From DUML01 sp050949905 (GTDB lineage: Bacteria > Bacillota > Desulfitobacteriia > Desulfitobacteriales > Syntrophobotulaceae): 64,000 nucleotides of DNA. The notes below the pieces were generated by a model. It worked only from the letters and a program-made list of their open reading frames with translations. It ran no database searches and was not told the origin of the DNA. Location: contig JBMNGP010000013.1 in assembly GCA_050949905.1 (NCBI GenBank), forward strand, positions 62,001-126,000. The letters run 5' to 3'. The position numbers and the translations under genes were made by a program. Shown piece by piece: positions 34,577 to 44,178 of the stretch (position 1 is its first letter; the number at the start of each line of letters is the position of its first letter).

Positions 34577-35202
34577 TTATTTCACCTCCTTGCCTGTTAT
34601 AAATGACCCGAAACGCTACTGTTCCAGAGGGTTTGCCTTGTTTGACACAACCTCGTTATCTTTCAAGGAATACGCTCGGAATTATCGTCATGGCATATTC
34701 TGCTTGAAGTATCTCTTGCATTTCGGGGTATTCAGTTGTCAAGGAGCAGTGAGAGAAAAACTATGCTTTTATTGGGGGATTATTTTTCCTCTCACCTTAT
34801 AGCCTTGGTAGAACACATTAGTTGAGGATTTTAGAAAAATATTTTTCTTCCTCATTCATAAGCGAAGAATTCTATTGATTCGAACCCCTAAAATAAAAAA
34901 ACAGCCTGTCTATTTTCCAGAAAAGACGGCTGTAATGATTATGCTTTTGCTCAAATTTGAGCGAAAGTGGTATTAAATTTAAGAAGGCTGAATGTTATAA
35001 CTTTGCCTTTGGTTTTACAAATAGACTTAAAGACTTTTTTGTCTAAAAGTATTTATTTAAATAAAAATCAAAAATAAAGGCATACACAACTATCATTATC
35101 TTTGTTAACATTGTAAAATTACTTCACAAACACAGAATTATCATGTTATTTTTGAAGAAAATGTGCTATAATGGAAAAAACATATATAAAGAGGTGACCA
35201 AG
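34577..35202. promoter_or_regulatory. Non-coding gap with terminator and R-M promoter
   Basis: No gene is supported. ACAGCC-GTCT (34901-34911) pairs with AGAC-GGCTGT (34924-34933), with T-run on the minus strand, so it shields the minus-strand element genes from read-through. TGC-TATAAT (35164-35172) is an extended -10 about 30 bases before the XRE gene. The direction of transcription changes here. Confidence 0.6.
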
Positions 35203-35424
35203 ATGACCGTTAGCTATAAAAAGCTTTGGAAATTGTTGATAGACCGCGATATGAAGAAGAAAGATTTACAAGCTGCTGCGGGAATAAGTCCATCGTCAAT
35301 TTCAAAGCTTTCTAAAAACGAATATGTCAGTATGGACGTTCTTGTAAAGGTTTGTACGGCACTTGGCGTTGATTTTAAAGATATCATGGAATTAGTGCCT
35401 AATATGGTTGAAGAAAGGGAGTAG
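35203..35424 (+). CDS. XRE/Cro-type DNA-binding regulator
   Basis: 73 residues from ATG 35203 (AGAGGTGA 8 bases upstream), a single helix-turn-helix domain: VSYKKLWKLLIDRDMKKKDLQAAAGISPSSISKLSKNEYVSMDVLVKVCTALGVDFKDIMELV. This short form is typical of controllers before restriction-modification genes, delaying expression on entry to a new cell; that role is inferred. hsdM starts 4 bases after its stop. Confidence 0.88.
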   Translation: MTVSYKKLWKLLIDRDMKKKDLQAAAGISPSSISKLSKNEYVSMDVLVKVCTALGVDFKDIMELVPNMVEERE

Positions 35425-35428
35425 AGTT

Positions 35429-36997
35429 ATGGAAAATAACAGAAAAGAACAGGAACGGGCGGAATTACACCGCACGATATGGAATATGGCAAATGATTTA
35501 AGAGGCAGTGTAGATGGATGGGACTTTAAGCAATATGTTCTAGGTATGCTGTTTTACCGCTACATATCTGAAAATATTACTGCCTATATTAACGCCGGAG
35601 AATGGGAAGCTGGCAATACGGAATTTGATTATGCCAAGCTATCCGACGAAGAAGCAGAACAGGCACGAGAGGATTTAGTTAAGACAAAAGGCTTCTTTAT
35701 CTTACCCAGCGAGCTTTTTGAAAATGTCCGAGCTCGTGCAAAGGACGATGAAAACTTAAATGAAACACTGGAACAGATTTTCAGTAATATAGAGGCATCT
35801 GCCCAAGGAACAGAGAGTGAAGATAATTTCAAAGGCCTGTTTGACGATATTGATGTTAACAGCAATAAGCTAGGTAACACTGTAGTAAAGCGTAATGAAA
35901 AGCTGGTTAAGCTAATGAATTCTGTTGGAGAAATGAAGCTGGGAGATTACAAAGACAATACCATAGATGCATTCGGTGATGCCTATGAATTTTTAATGGG
36001 TATGTATGCATCCAATGCAGGAAAAAGTGGTGGTGAATACTATACGCCACAGGAGGTTTCTGAACTCCTTACCCACTTAACATTAGTAGGAAAAACTGAA
36101 GTCAACAAGGTATATGACCCCGCTTGCGGTTCTGGCTCTCTACTGCTAAAGTTTGCAAAAATCTTAGGAAAAGAAAATGTACGTCAAGGTTTCTTCGGTC
36201 AAGAAATCAACATTACAACCTACAACCTGTGCAGAATTAATATGTTCCTGCACGATATTGATTATGACAAATTTGATATTGCCCTTGGTGACACACTAAC
36301 AGATCCGCAACATTGGGATGATGAGCCTTTTGAAGCCATTGTATCAAATCCACCTTACTCTATTAAATGGAAGGGCGACAATGATCCTATTTTGATTAAC
36401 GATCCCCGTTTTTCTCCAGCGGGAGTATTGGCTCCTAAATCCAAGGCAGACCTTGCTTTTATTATGCATAGTCTTTCTTGGCTTGCAACAAACGGAACAG
36501 CGGCTATCGTATGTTTCCCCGGTGTAATGTACCGCGGTGGTGCTGAAAAGAAAATCAGGCAGTACCTGATTGACAATAACTATATCGACTGTATCATTCA
36601 GTTACCGGATAACTTGTTCTATGGTACCAGCATTGCTACCTGCATTATGGTGCTGAAGAAGTCTAAATCAGAAAATAGCACCTTATTTATCGATGCATCA
36701 AAGGAATTTGTCAAGGTTACGAATAACAACAAGCTGACACAAGAAAATATTGAGACCATTCTTAACGCATTCAAAGATAGAAAAGATATTGAGCATTTTG
36801 CTAGGCTTGTGCCAAACAGCGAAATTGCTGAACAAGATTATAACCTGTCTGTTTCAACATATGTGGAACAAGAGGATACGAGAGAAAAGATTGATATTGT
36901 TGCCCTCAATGCTGAGATAGAAAAGATTGTGGCGAGAGAGCAGGTTTTGAGGGAAGAAATAGATAAGATTATTGCGGAAATTGAGGTGGGCAAATGA
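35429..36997 (+). CDS. hsdM: Type I restriction-modification methyltransferase HsdM
   Basis: 522 residues from ATG 35429 (AAGGGAG upstream). N-terminal helical HsdM domain (LHRTIWNMANDLRGSVDGWDFKQYVLGMLFYRYISE), then the N6-adenine methylase core: AGKSGGEYYTPQEVSELL, AdoMet motif I VYDPACGSGSLLLKF and catalytic motif IV VSNPPYSIKWKG (NPPY). Forms M2S with HsdS to methylate, and with HsdR to cut. Close to EcoR124-type HsdM. Its stop overlaps hsdS by 4 bases. Confidence 0.95.
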   Translation: MENNRKEQERAELHRTIWNMANDLRGSVDGWDFKQYVLGMLFYRYISENITAYINAGEWEAGNTEFDYAKLSDEEAEQAREDLVKTKGFFILPSELFENVRARAKDDENLNETLEQIFSNIEASAQGTESEDNFKGLFDDIDVNSNKLGNTVVKRNEKLVKLMNSVGEMKLGDYKDNTIDAFGDAYEFLMGMYASNAGKSGGEYYTPQEVSELLTHLTLVGKTEVNKVYDPACGSGSLLLKFAKILGKENVRQGFFGQEINITTYNLCRINMFLHDIDYDKFDIALGDTLTDPQHWDDEPFEAIVSNPPYSIKWKGDNDPILINDPRFSPAGVLAPKSKADLAFIMHSLSWLATNGTAAIVCFPGVMYRGGAEKKIRQYLIDNNYIDCIIQLPDNLFYGTSIATCIMVLKKSKSENSTLFIDASKEFVKVTNNNKLTQENIETILNAFKDRKDIEHFARLVPNSEIAEQDYNLSVSTYVEQEDTREKIDIVALNAEIEKIVAREQVLREEIDKIIAEIEVGK

Positions 36998-37737
36998 GTA
37001 GATTGGATGAATTGATTGCTGAACTTTGCCCTGATGGGGTTGAGTATGTGAAATTAGGGGATGTTATTAAGCTTGAGAAAGGAAAACAATTAAATAAAGA
37101 ATTTTTGACAGAGCAAGGCAAATATCCTGCTTATAATGGTGGAGTCACACACTCAGGCTTTACTGATAAATATAATTATGATGAAAATAAAATTATTATA
37201 AGTCAAGGTGGTGCATCAGCAGGGTTTGTCAATTTCGTAAAAACAAAATTTTGGGCTAATGCTCATTGTTATGTGGTTTTACCAATAGAACACTATATAA
37301 ATAATAGATATGCTTATCATTTTATAAAATCAAAACAAACAAAATTGATGGACAAACAACACGGGGCAGGTATCCCAGCATTACGATCCAGTGAAATAAA
37401 TAACCTAAAAATCCCCCTCCCTCCACTGCCTGTGCAGCAGGAAATTGTCCGTATTCTGGACAATTTCACAGAGCTTACAGCAGAGCTTACAGCAGAGCTT
37501 ACAGCAAGAAGAAAGCAGTATGAGTATTATAGGGATTTGCTATTGACATTTGGAGATGAGGTAGAGTGGAAGACTTTAGGGGAGATTGGAAAATTAATAA
37601 GAGGAAGTGGATTATTAAAATCTGATTTTGTAGAAGAAGGTTTTCCATGTATTCATTACGGACAAATACATACTTACTATGGTACAAGCGCTACTGAAAC
37701 AATATCATTTGTTTCAGTAGACAAATCAAAAAACTGA
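36994..37737 (+). CDS. hsdS: Type I specificity subunit HsdS, 5' part before frameshift
   Basis: 247 residues. First target-recognition domain (res ~12-150: EYVKLGDVIKLEKGKQLNKEF, ending in NLKIPLPPLPVQQEIVRIL), then the central conserved helix FTELTAELTAELTARRKQYEYYRD, and the beginning of the second domain (EWKTLGEIGKLIRGSGLLKSDF). TAEL repeats in this place are known from EcoR124-type (IC) enzymes, where their number sets the spacer length in the DNA target. The frame ends at TGA 37735 just after an A6 run; adding one A there would continue into the next ORF, so the gene is frameshifted. Starts inside the hsdM stop (ATGA). Confidence 0.85.
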   Translation: MSRLDELIAELCPDGVEYVKLGDVIKLEKGKQLNKEFLTEQGKYPAYNGGVTHSGFTDKYNYDENKIIISQGGASAGFVNFVKTKFWANAHCYVVLPIEHYINNRYAYHFIKSKQTKLMDKQHGAGIPALRSSEINNLKIPLPPLPVQQEIVRILDNFTELTAELTAELTARRKQYEYYRDLLLTFGDEVEWKTLGEIGKLIRGSGLLKSDFVEEGFPCIHYGQIHTYYGTSATETISFVSVDKSKN

Positions 37738-38156
37738 AAAAGGCTAAAAAGGGAGATGTACTCATTGCAGGTGTAAGTGAGAATGTTGAAGATGTATGTA
37801 AGCCTTTGGCTTGGCTTGGTGGAGATATATGTATAAGTGGTGATATGTTTGCCTTTAGACATAATCAAAACACAAAATATATAACCTATTTATTACAAAC
37901 AACAGATTTTAGCAGATACAAAGAAAAATTTGCTCATGGTGCAAAGGTAACAAGGTTAAGACAAGATAAATTATTGGCTTATAAAATCCCTGTTCCACCC
38001 TTAGAAGAACAAGAGCGCATCGTAGCTATCCTCGATCGCTTTGACGCCCTCTGCAACGACTTAACCAGCGGCATTCCGGCCGAAATTGAAGCACGGCAAA
38101 AGCAATATGAATATTACAGAGATAAACTGTTATCTTTCAAGGAGGTGACGGCATGA
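37733..38156 (+). CDS. hsdS: Type I specificity subunit HsdS, 3' part after frameshift
   Basis: Reading in the shifted frame from the A-run gives KKLKKAKKGDVLIAGVSENVEDVCKPLAWLGGDICISGDMFAFRH, the rest of the second recognition domain, then IPVPPLEEQERIVAILDRFDALCNDL and the closing conserved region AEIEARQKQYEYYRDKLLSF, matching the central region as HsdS proteins do. A separate start (TTG 37806) would give only 116 residues. Together with the 5' part this makes a full-size HsdS of ~385 residues. Overlaps hsdR by 4 bases. Confidence 0.8.
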
Positions 38157-41100
38157 GTATATACAACATCGTTGCCAGTACTGACGAAGCAACGGTTGTT
38201 GCTGAATATGCAGCTGAATATAATGTCCGTCCTGAAAAGTATCAGAGCGAGGCAGAACTTGAGCGGGAGTTTATTAGGCAACTGACTTCCCAAGGATATG
38301 AATATATTTCAGTGCACAATGAAGCTGCATTGATAGAAAATCTCCGAAAGCAACTTGAACTGCTTAATGATTTTACATTTACTGATAGTGAATGGGATAG
38401 ATTTTTCACAGAATGTATTGCCAATACAAATGAAGGAATTGTTGAAAAAACCAGAAAAATTCAGGATGACCATATCCAGATTCTAAAACGTGAAGATGGA
38501 ACAACAAAGAACATATACCTTTTGGATAAGAAGAATATCCATAACAATCGCTTGCAGGTTATTAATCAATACGAAGAAGCAGGTGGCAAGCATGAAACCC
38601 GATATGATGTAACAATCCTTGTAAATGGACTTCCACTAGTTCATGTAGAGTTAAAGCGTCGTGGTGTTGCTATCCGAGAAGCCTTCAATCAGATAAAAAG
38701 ATACCAGCGTGACAGCTTTTGGGCGGCTTCTGGTTTATTTGAGTATGTGCAAATATTTGTAATCTCCAATGGCACCCATACAAAGTATTATAGCAACACC
38801 ACAAGAAACGCTCATATCAAGGAGCAAAGTAGCAGTGAACGTCGAAGAAGCAAAAAAACAAGCAACAGCTTTGAGTTTACCAGCTTTTGGGCAGATGCAA
38901 ATAACAAAATTATTCCTGACCTTGTGGACTTTACTAAAACATTTTTTGCCAAACATACCCTCTTAAATATACTAACAAAATATTGTATTTTTACATCTGA
39001 AGATCTGCTCCTTGTAATGCGTCCTTATCAAATAGCTGCTGCAGAACGTATATTATCACGTATTGTAGTATCAACCAACTACAAGAAGATGGGCACAACT
39101 GCAGCTGGAGGATATATTTGGCATACAACAGGCTCTGGTAAGACATTGACCAGTTTTAAGACAGCTCAATTAGCTTCTGCCTTGCCTTACATAGACAAGG
39201 TACTGTTTGTCGTTGACCGTAAAGATCTGGACTATCAGACGATGAAGGAATATGACCGTTTTGAAAAGGGAGCTGCTAATGGTAATACGTCCACAAGAGT
39301 TCTTCAAAGACAATTGGAAGACAGGGATGAAAAAGGAAATCCTCATGAATACAAAATCATTGTAACCACTATTCAGAAGTTGGATATATTCATCCGTAAA
39401 AATAAACAGCATGATATTTATAAGAAACACGTGGTGCTGATTTTTGATGAGTGCCACCGTTCCCAATTTGGTGAAATGCATCAAGCTATCACGAAGAGTT
39501 TTAAGAACTACCATATCTTCGGCTTTACGGGAACTCCGATTTTTGCTGCTAATGCCAGTTCAGGAGGTAACCCACTGCTTCGTACAACCGAGCAGGCTTT
39601 TGGAGAAAAGCTACATACTTATACCATTGTAGATGCCATCAATGATGGGAATGTTCTGCCTTTTAGAATAGATTTTATCAATACCATTAAGATGCCTGAT
39701 TACGTTAATGATAAAAAAGTCTATAGCATAGATAGAGAAAAAGCCTTAGCAGATCCACAGCGAATCAGTGAAATTGTTTCTTACGTTCTTGAACACTTTG
39801 ATCAGAAGACAAAGCGCAATAGTTATTACACATTCTCTGCGAAATGGGAAGAAGCAGATAAGCACAACCCTAAAAAGATGATTGAAAAGCGTGAAACAAG
39901 GCGAGTTGCCGGTTTCAACTCCATATTTGCTGCTGCATCCATCCCAATGGCAATCAGATACTATAATGAGTTTAAGAAGCAGATAGCGGAAAAGAACCGT
40001 AACCTTACCATTGCAACTATTTTCAGTTTTAGTGCAAATGAAGAAGAGCCAGATGGACTGTTGCCTGAAGAGGATTTTAATATGGAAAACCTTGACCAAA
40101 GCTCCAGGGATTTTCTTGATGCGGCTATCCGAGATTACAATTCCACATTTAGCACAAATTACGATACTTCCTCGGATAAGTTCCAGAATTATTATAAAGA
40201 CCTCTCTCTTCGTGTAAAGAATCGGGAGATCGATATATTGATTGTTGTCAATATGTTCCTGACAGGCTTTGATGCAACAACCCTGAATACGCTATGGGTA
40301 GATAAAAACCTGAGACAGCATGGACTGATTCAGGCTTTTTCAAGAACTAACCGCATCTTAAACAGCGTTAAGACCTATGGTAATATCGTTTGCTTTAGAG
40401 ATTTGAAAGAAGAAACAGATAAAGCTATTGCACTATTCGGCAATAAGGATGCTGGCGGTATTGTACTGCTAAAAACATACGAAGAATACTATAACGGCTA
40501 TGATGACAAAGGTGAATATAAGCCGGGCTATGCTGAACTGATTGCAACTCTTACAACACAGTATCCCCTTGGCCAACCTATTCTCGGAGAAGAAGCTGAA
40601 AAAGACTTTATACGGTTATATGGAGCAATACTCAGGCTCAGAAATATTCTTACTTCCTTCGATGACTTTGAAGGAAACGAGATTTTATCTGAAAGGGATT
40701 TTCAGGACTATCAGAGCATTTATATTGACCTGTATCAGGAATATAGAAAAGGTGCTGATGGTGACAAAGAAACTATCAATGATGACATAGTTTTTGAGAT
40801 TGAACTGGTCAAACAGATAGAGGTAAACATTGATTACATCCTTATGCTTGTAGCTAAATATCAACAATCCAACTGTAAGGATAAAACCATTCTTACAACT
40901 ATTGATAAGGCTATCAATTCAAGTATTGAACTTCGAAGTAAGAAAGAGCTTATCGAGCGTTTTATAGAGCAAGTCAATGTATCGACCAAAGTGGATGAGG
41001 ATTGGCGCAAATTCCTCCATGAGCGTAAGGAAGCGGATATTTCAGCAATTATAGAAGAAGAAAAATTAAAGCCCGAAGAAACCCGCCGTTTCATCGACAA

Positions 41101-41254
41101 TGCTTTCCGAGATGGAATGCTTAAGACGACCGGTACAGCCATTGATAAAATCATGCCACCTGTATCCCGCTTTGGCGGAGGCAGAGCTGCGAAAAAGCAA
41201 GGAATTATCGAAAAACTGATGTATTTCTTTGAGAAGTATTTAGGGTTGGTGTAG
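38153..41254 (+). CDS. hsdR: Type I restriction endonuclease motor subunit HsdR
   Basis: 1033 residues. N-terminal nuclease domain of the PD-(D/E)XK kind: RYDVTILVNGLPLVHVELKRRGVAIREAFNQIKRYQRDSF (ExK in VELKRR). Two RecA-like motor domains: HTTGSGKTLTSFKTAQL (Walker A), VVLIFDECHRSQFG (DECH box), FGFTGTPI, and later FLTGFDATTLNTLWVDKNL and IQAFSRTNRI (motifs V/VI). C-terminal helical region binds the M2S core. ATG overlaps the hsdS stop; if HsdS is out of frame, coupled translation of hsdR might also suffer. Confidence 0.95.
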   Translation: MSIYNIVASTDEATVVAEYAAEYNVRPEKYQSEAELEREFIRQLTSQGYEYISVHNEAALIENLRKQLELLNDFTFTDSEWDRFFTECIANTNEGIVEKTRKIQDDHIQILKREDGTTKNIYLLDKKNIHNNRLQVINQYEEAGGKHETRYDVTILVNGLPLVHVELKRRGVAIREAFNQIKRYQRDSFWAASGLFEYVQIFVISNGTHTKYYSNTTRNAHIKEQSSSERRRSKKTSNSFEFTSFWADANNKIIPDLVDFTKTFFAKHTLLNILTKYCIFTSEDLLLVMRPYQIAAAERILSRIVVSTNYKKMGTTAAGGYIWHTTGSGKTLTSFKTAQLASALPYIDKVLFVVDRKDLDYQTMKEYDRFEKGAANGNTSTRVLQRQLEDRDEKGNPHEYKIIVTTIQKLDIFIRKNKQHDIYKKHVVLIFDECHRSQFGEMHQAITKSFKNYHIFGFTGTPIFAANASSGGNPLLRTTEQAFGEKLHTYTIVDAINDGNVLPFRIDFINTIKMPDYVNDKKVYSIDREKALADPQRISEIVSYVLEHFDQKTKRNSYYTFSAKWEEADKHNPKKMIEKRETRRVAGFNSIFAAASIPMAIRYYNEFKKQIAEKNRNLTIATIFSFSANEEEPDGLLPEEDFNMENLDQSSRDFLDAAIRDYNSTFSTNYDTSSDKFQNYYKDLSLRVKNREIDILIVVNMFLTGFDATTLNTLWVDKNLRQHGLIQAFSRTNRILNSVKTYGNIVCFRDLKEETDKAIALFGNKDAGGIVLLKTYEEYYNGYDDKGEYKPGYAELIATLTTQYPLGQPILGEEAEKDFIRLYGAILRLRNILTSFDDFEGNEILSERDFQDYQSIYIDLYQEYRKGADGDKETINDDIVFEIELVKQIEVNIDYILMLVAKYQQSNCKDKTILTTIDKAINSSIELRSKKELIERFIEQVNVSTKVDEDWRKFLHERKEADISAIIEEEKLKPEETRRFIDNAFRDGMLKTTGTAIDKIMPPVSRFGGGRAAKKQGIIEKLMYFFEKYLGLV

Positions 41255-41324
41255 CAAATAATCAATACAGCAGATTAAATAAATTGATAGGTTACTATAG
41301 AATAAATATTGTGAGGTGAAATGA

Positions 41325-41752
41325 TTGCATAAAAAGCAAAAATCTCCATTTGAGCTATTAAGAAATAAGGCTATTCTAGCTATTTTAGACGGTGATTCTC
41401 AATTTGGAGAAATAGATGATGTAGAGATTTCAATGCCTTATTTAAGTGGCCCGACTATAGTAGAAATTTCCCAATTATTTGGACTGTCTGAAACATACGG
41501 ATGGAATGGAGGAGCATTAAGTAGATGGAATTACTTAGATAACCTTCTTAAGCATGGAATTGAGACTAACCGAATTAATGATATTCTTTCCTATCTATTT
41601 TCAAAACAGCAATTTACAGATAAACTTAAAAGGAAAACACCAGATCAGATTGAAGAGATCTATAATTATATCGTTAAGACAGTAATAGAACAGATTAATG
41701 GAATACTTTATTTTGGTGGCAATAAACTTACTATCATCAATCAAAGATTTCA
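41325..41752 (+). pseudogene. Abi_C abortive-infection gene, 5' part, cut by IS21 element
   Basis: Starts at TTG 41325 (GAGGTG 8 bases upstream). 142 codons code the N-terminal part: LLRNKAILAILDGDSQFG ... GPTIVEISQLFGLSETYGWNGGALSRWNYLDNLLKHGIETNRINDILSYLF ... GGNKLTIINQRF. At codon 143 the IS21-family element enters; the frame runs 25 bases into it to a stop at 41777. Joining 41752 directly to 44179 restores one open frame of 298 residues (…NQRFH-IIPINSTIK…). Confidence 0.82.
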
Positions 41753-41884
41753 TGTTTATGGCAAAATAAAATTGTAGCACTTCGGAAGTAGAAAAATATA
41801 GCAGTTAAATGGAAAAACCATTGCCAGCACCCCTCAAATACAATACCCTTTGAGTTGCAAAGCTTAAAGGGGGTAAAGAAAGGA

Positions 41885-43396
41885 ATGTTGACAATGGAAC
41901 AAATCAATAATATCAGATACCTGTTTAAATATAAAGGGAAAAGCCTGCGCAGCATTTCCTCGGAAACAGGTCACCACTTTAATACCGTTAAAAAATATGT
42001 AGAAAAGGAAAACTTTAATTTGGAACTGCCACCAGCCAAATCTAAACCCCGTAAGTTGGCTCCATATACTGATTTGATTGATTCCTGGCTAATTGCAGAT
42101 CTTAATGCCAAACCGAAGCAAAGACACACAGCACAAAGAGTATATAATCGCTTAAAAGAGCAATTCCCAGAGTTTGATGTCTCTGACCGGTCCGTGAGGG
42201 CTTATGTATCAAAGCGTAAGAAAGAGATTGGATTAACAAGTAATGGTTATTTGCCTCTTGATCATCCTCCGGGAGAAGCTCAGCTAGACTTCGGTTCAGC
42301 TCAGTTCATTGAAAAGGGAGTTTTATACAACGGATATTACCTTAACCTATCTTTTCCTTATAGCAACGGAGGCTATCTCCAGTTATTCAAAGCCGAGAAC
42401 CAAGAGTGCTTACTGGAAGGGTTGAAGAACATCTTCGAGTATATGGGGAAAGTTCCTACCCATATTTGGTTTGACAATATGTCTACCGTAGTAAAAAACA
42501 TACGTAAAAATGGTGAAAGAGATGTCACTCAAGGGTTTAACAGGTTCATGCTCCACTACAATTTCCGAAGCAACTACTGTAATCCAAACAGTGGGCATGA
42601 GAAGGGGCATGTTGAGGTTAAAGTAGGTTACCATCGAAGAAACTTCCTCGTGCCGATTCCGGAATTTGAAGATCTGCAAGATTACAACAGAGAATTACTT
42701 AAAATGTGCGATAAAGATATGCAGCGCAAACACTACAAGAAAAAGAAATTAATCTGTACTCTTTTTGCTGAAGACAAAGCTGCTATGGATAACCTTCCGG
42801 AAGTTGCTTTTGAAGTGTATAGATTAGAGCCGGTAAAAGCAGATAAATATGGGAAAATTCGTTTTGACAACAAACTCTATTCATCTTCCCCGAGATATGC
42901 TAACCAAGAATTATGGCTTAAAGTAGGGGCCGATATTATAGAAATCATGAATAAAGACTACCAGGTAATAGTAAAACACTCTAGGTTATATGGAGAGCAA
43001 AAAGAATCAATGATTTGGGGACCATACCTGAATCTTATGGCTAAAAGGCCGACGGCACTAAAATATACTGGTTTTTTCAAAGAACTGCCATCTACAATTC
43101 AAGACTATTTTAATAAATGTGATTACACAGAAAAGAAAAGGTCACTTAAGCTTTTGTCATCAATTCTTCAAGATCAAGATATGGCAACTGCGGAAAAAGC
43201 TTTTGCTGAATCTTTAAGGCGGAATCTAATAAATACTGACAGTTTACAAGCTATTTATAACCATCAAAATTCTAACCTTCCGGAAAATAACTTTTTCAAG
43301 CTGCCTAGTAACCTTCCGGAAGTTCAGAAGTATAACCCAGACTTACATGTCTATGATCTCCTGATTAAGGAAGGTGATCAGGCATGCAAGCATTGA
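41885..43396 (+). CDS. istA: IS21-family transposase IstA
   Basis: 504 residues from ATG 41885 (or 501 from ATG 41894, which has AAAGGA 8 bases upstream). N-terminal HTH (IRYLFKYKGKSLRSISSETGHHFNTVKKYV), then a DDE integrase core: GEAQLDFGSAQF (first D), THIWFDNMSTVV (second D) and SGHEKGHVEVKVGYHRRNFL (E). C-terminal region binds DNA. Overlaps istB by 13 bases, the usual arrangement. Confidence 0.93.
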   Translation: MLTMEQINNIRYLFKYKGKSLRSISSETGHHFNTVKKYVEKENFNLELPPAKSKPRKLAPYTDLIDSWLIADLNAKPKQRHTAQRVYNRLKEQFPEFDVSDRSVRAYVSKRKKEIGLTSNGYLPLDHPPGEAQLDFGSAQFIEKGVLYNGYYLNLSFPYSNGGYLQLFKAENQECLLEGLKNIFEYMGKVPTHIWFDNMSTVVKNIRKNGERDVTQGFNRFMLHYNFRSNYCNPNSGHEKGHVEVKVGYHRRNFLVPIPEFEDLQDYNRELLKMCDKDMQRKHYKKKKLICTLFAEDKAAMDNLPEVAFEVYRLEPVKADKYGKIRFDNKLYSSSPRYANQELWLKVGADIIEIMNKDYQVIVKHSRLYGEQKESMIWGPYLNLMAKRPTALKYTGFFKELPSTIQDYFNKCDYTEKKRSLKLLSSILQDQDMATAEKAFAESLRRNLINTDSLQAIYNHQNSNLPENNFFKLPSNLPEVQKYNPDLHVYDLLIKEGDQACKH

Positions 43397-44106
43397 TTAA
43401 AGAATACTGTAAGACCTTAAAGATCGGCCGCACATTCTACCTGGATTACAAAGATATTGAGGCTGTTTCCAACGAAGAGTTTCTTCTTAAGCTTTTAAAG
43501 CGGGAACTTGCTCAAAGGGAAATCTCCCGCAAAAAAAGACTCCTTAAAAGTGCCGGATTTGATGTTGTTAAAACCTTTCAGGATTATAGCTTTGAGTATA
43601 TAGACATTCCGAAAACAATAAGTCTGGAAGACCTTAAAAATGCTCACTTTATTAAAAACAAGGAGAATCTTATCCTGTATGGCCCTGTAGGAACCGGCAA
43701 AACTCACCTAGCAACGGCTATTGGAGTTGAAGCCTGCAACCAAGGTAAAACCGTCAAATTCTTTCGTACAGCAGCTCTTGTTAACCAACTATCCGAGGCC
43801 AAAGCTTCCGGCACATTAAACAAATATATGCGTCAGATCCAAAAGTGCGATCTTTTGATCTGTGATGAATGGGGCTATGTACCTTTTGAAAAAGGAGGTG
43901 CCCAATTACTTTTCCAAGTAATCTCAGAGTGTTACGAGAAACGCAGCGTCATTATTACCACTAACCTTGAGTTCAGCCGTTGGAACGGCATATTCTTCGA
44001 TGAGAAAATGACCAGTGCTATAATAGACCGTCTTATTCATCACAGCCACCTGCTCGTATTTAACGGTCCAAGCTACCGACTAACCCATTCAACCATTAAT
44101 TTCTAA
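43384..44106 (+). CDS. istB: IS21-family helper ATPase IstB
   Basis: 240 residues. DnaC-like AAA+ ATPase: ENLILYGPVGTGKTHLATAIGVEA (Walker A), KCDLLICDEWGYVPFEKGGAQLLFQVIS (Walker B), SVIITTNLEFSRWNGIF (sensor) and AIIDRLIHHSHLL. Assembles on target DNA and activates IstA strand transfer. ATG 43384 lies in the istA 3' end. Confidence 0.95.
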   Translation: MQALIKEYCKTLKIGRTFYLDYKDIEAVSNEEFLLKLLKRELAQREISRKKRLLKSAGFDVVKTFQDYSFEYIDIPKTISLEDLKNAHFIKNKENLILYGPVGTGKTHLATAIGVEACNQGKTVKFFRTAALVNQLSEAKASGTLNKYMRQIQKCDLLICDEWGYVPFEKGGAQLLFQVISECYEKRSVIITTNLEFSRWNGIFFDEKMTSAIIDRLIHHSHLLVFNGPSYRLTHSTINF

Positions 44107-44178
44107 ATATGGAAACAGGGGTGCTACATATTTAACTTCCGGAATGCTATATTTTTTACTTGCCAAAAACAGATTTCA

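Larger units (their letters stand above)
41753..44171 (+). mobile_element. IS21-family insertion sequence, 2419 bp
   Basis: Ends TG...CA. Left end TGTTTATGGCAAAATAAAAT, right end (reverse) TGTTTTTGGCAAGTAAAAAA; both continue with TAGCA, then TYCGGAAGT and further TATAGCA/GTAGCA blocks, the multiple terminal repeats typical of this family. The 7-bp GATTTCA is repeated at 41746-41752 and 44172-44178. Carries istA and istB. Confidence 0.93.

Noticed and set aside
44144..44178. TTG/ATG start of the Abi_C 3' part as an independent gene
   Set aside because: These codons belong to the IS21 right end; the gene is the 3' half of an interrupted one.
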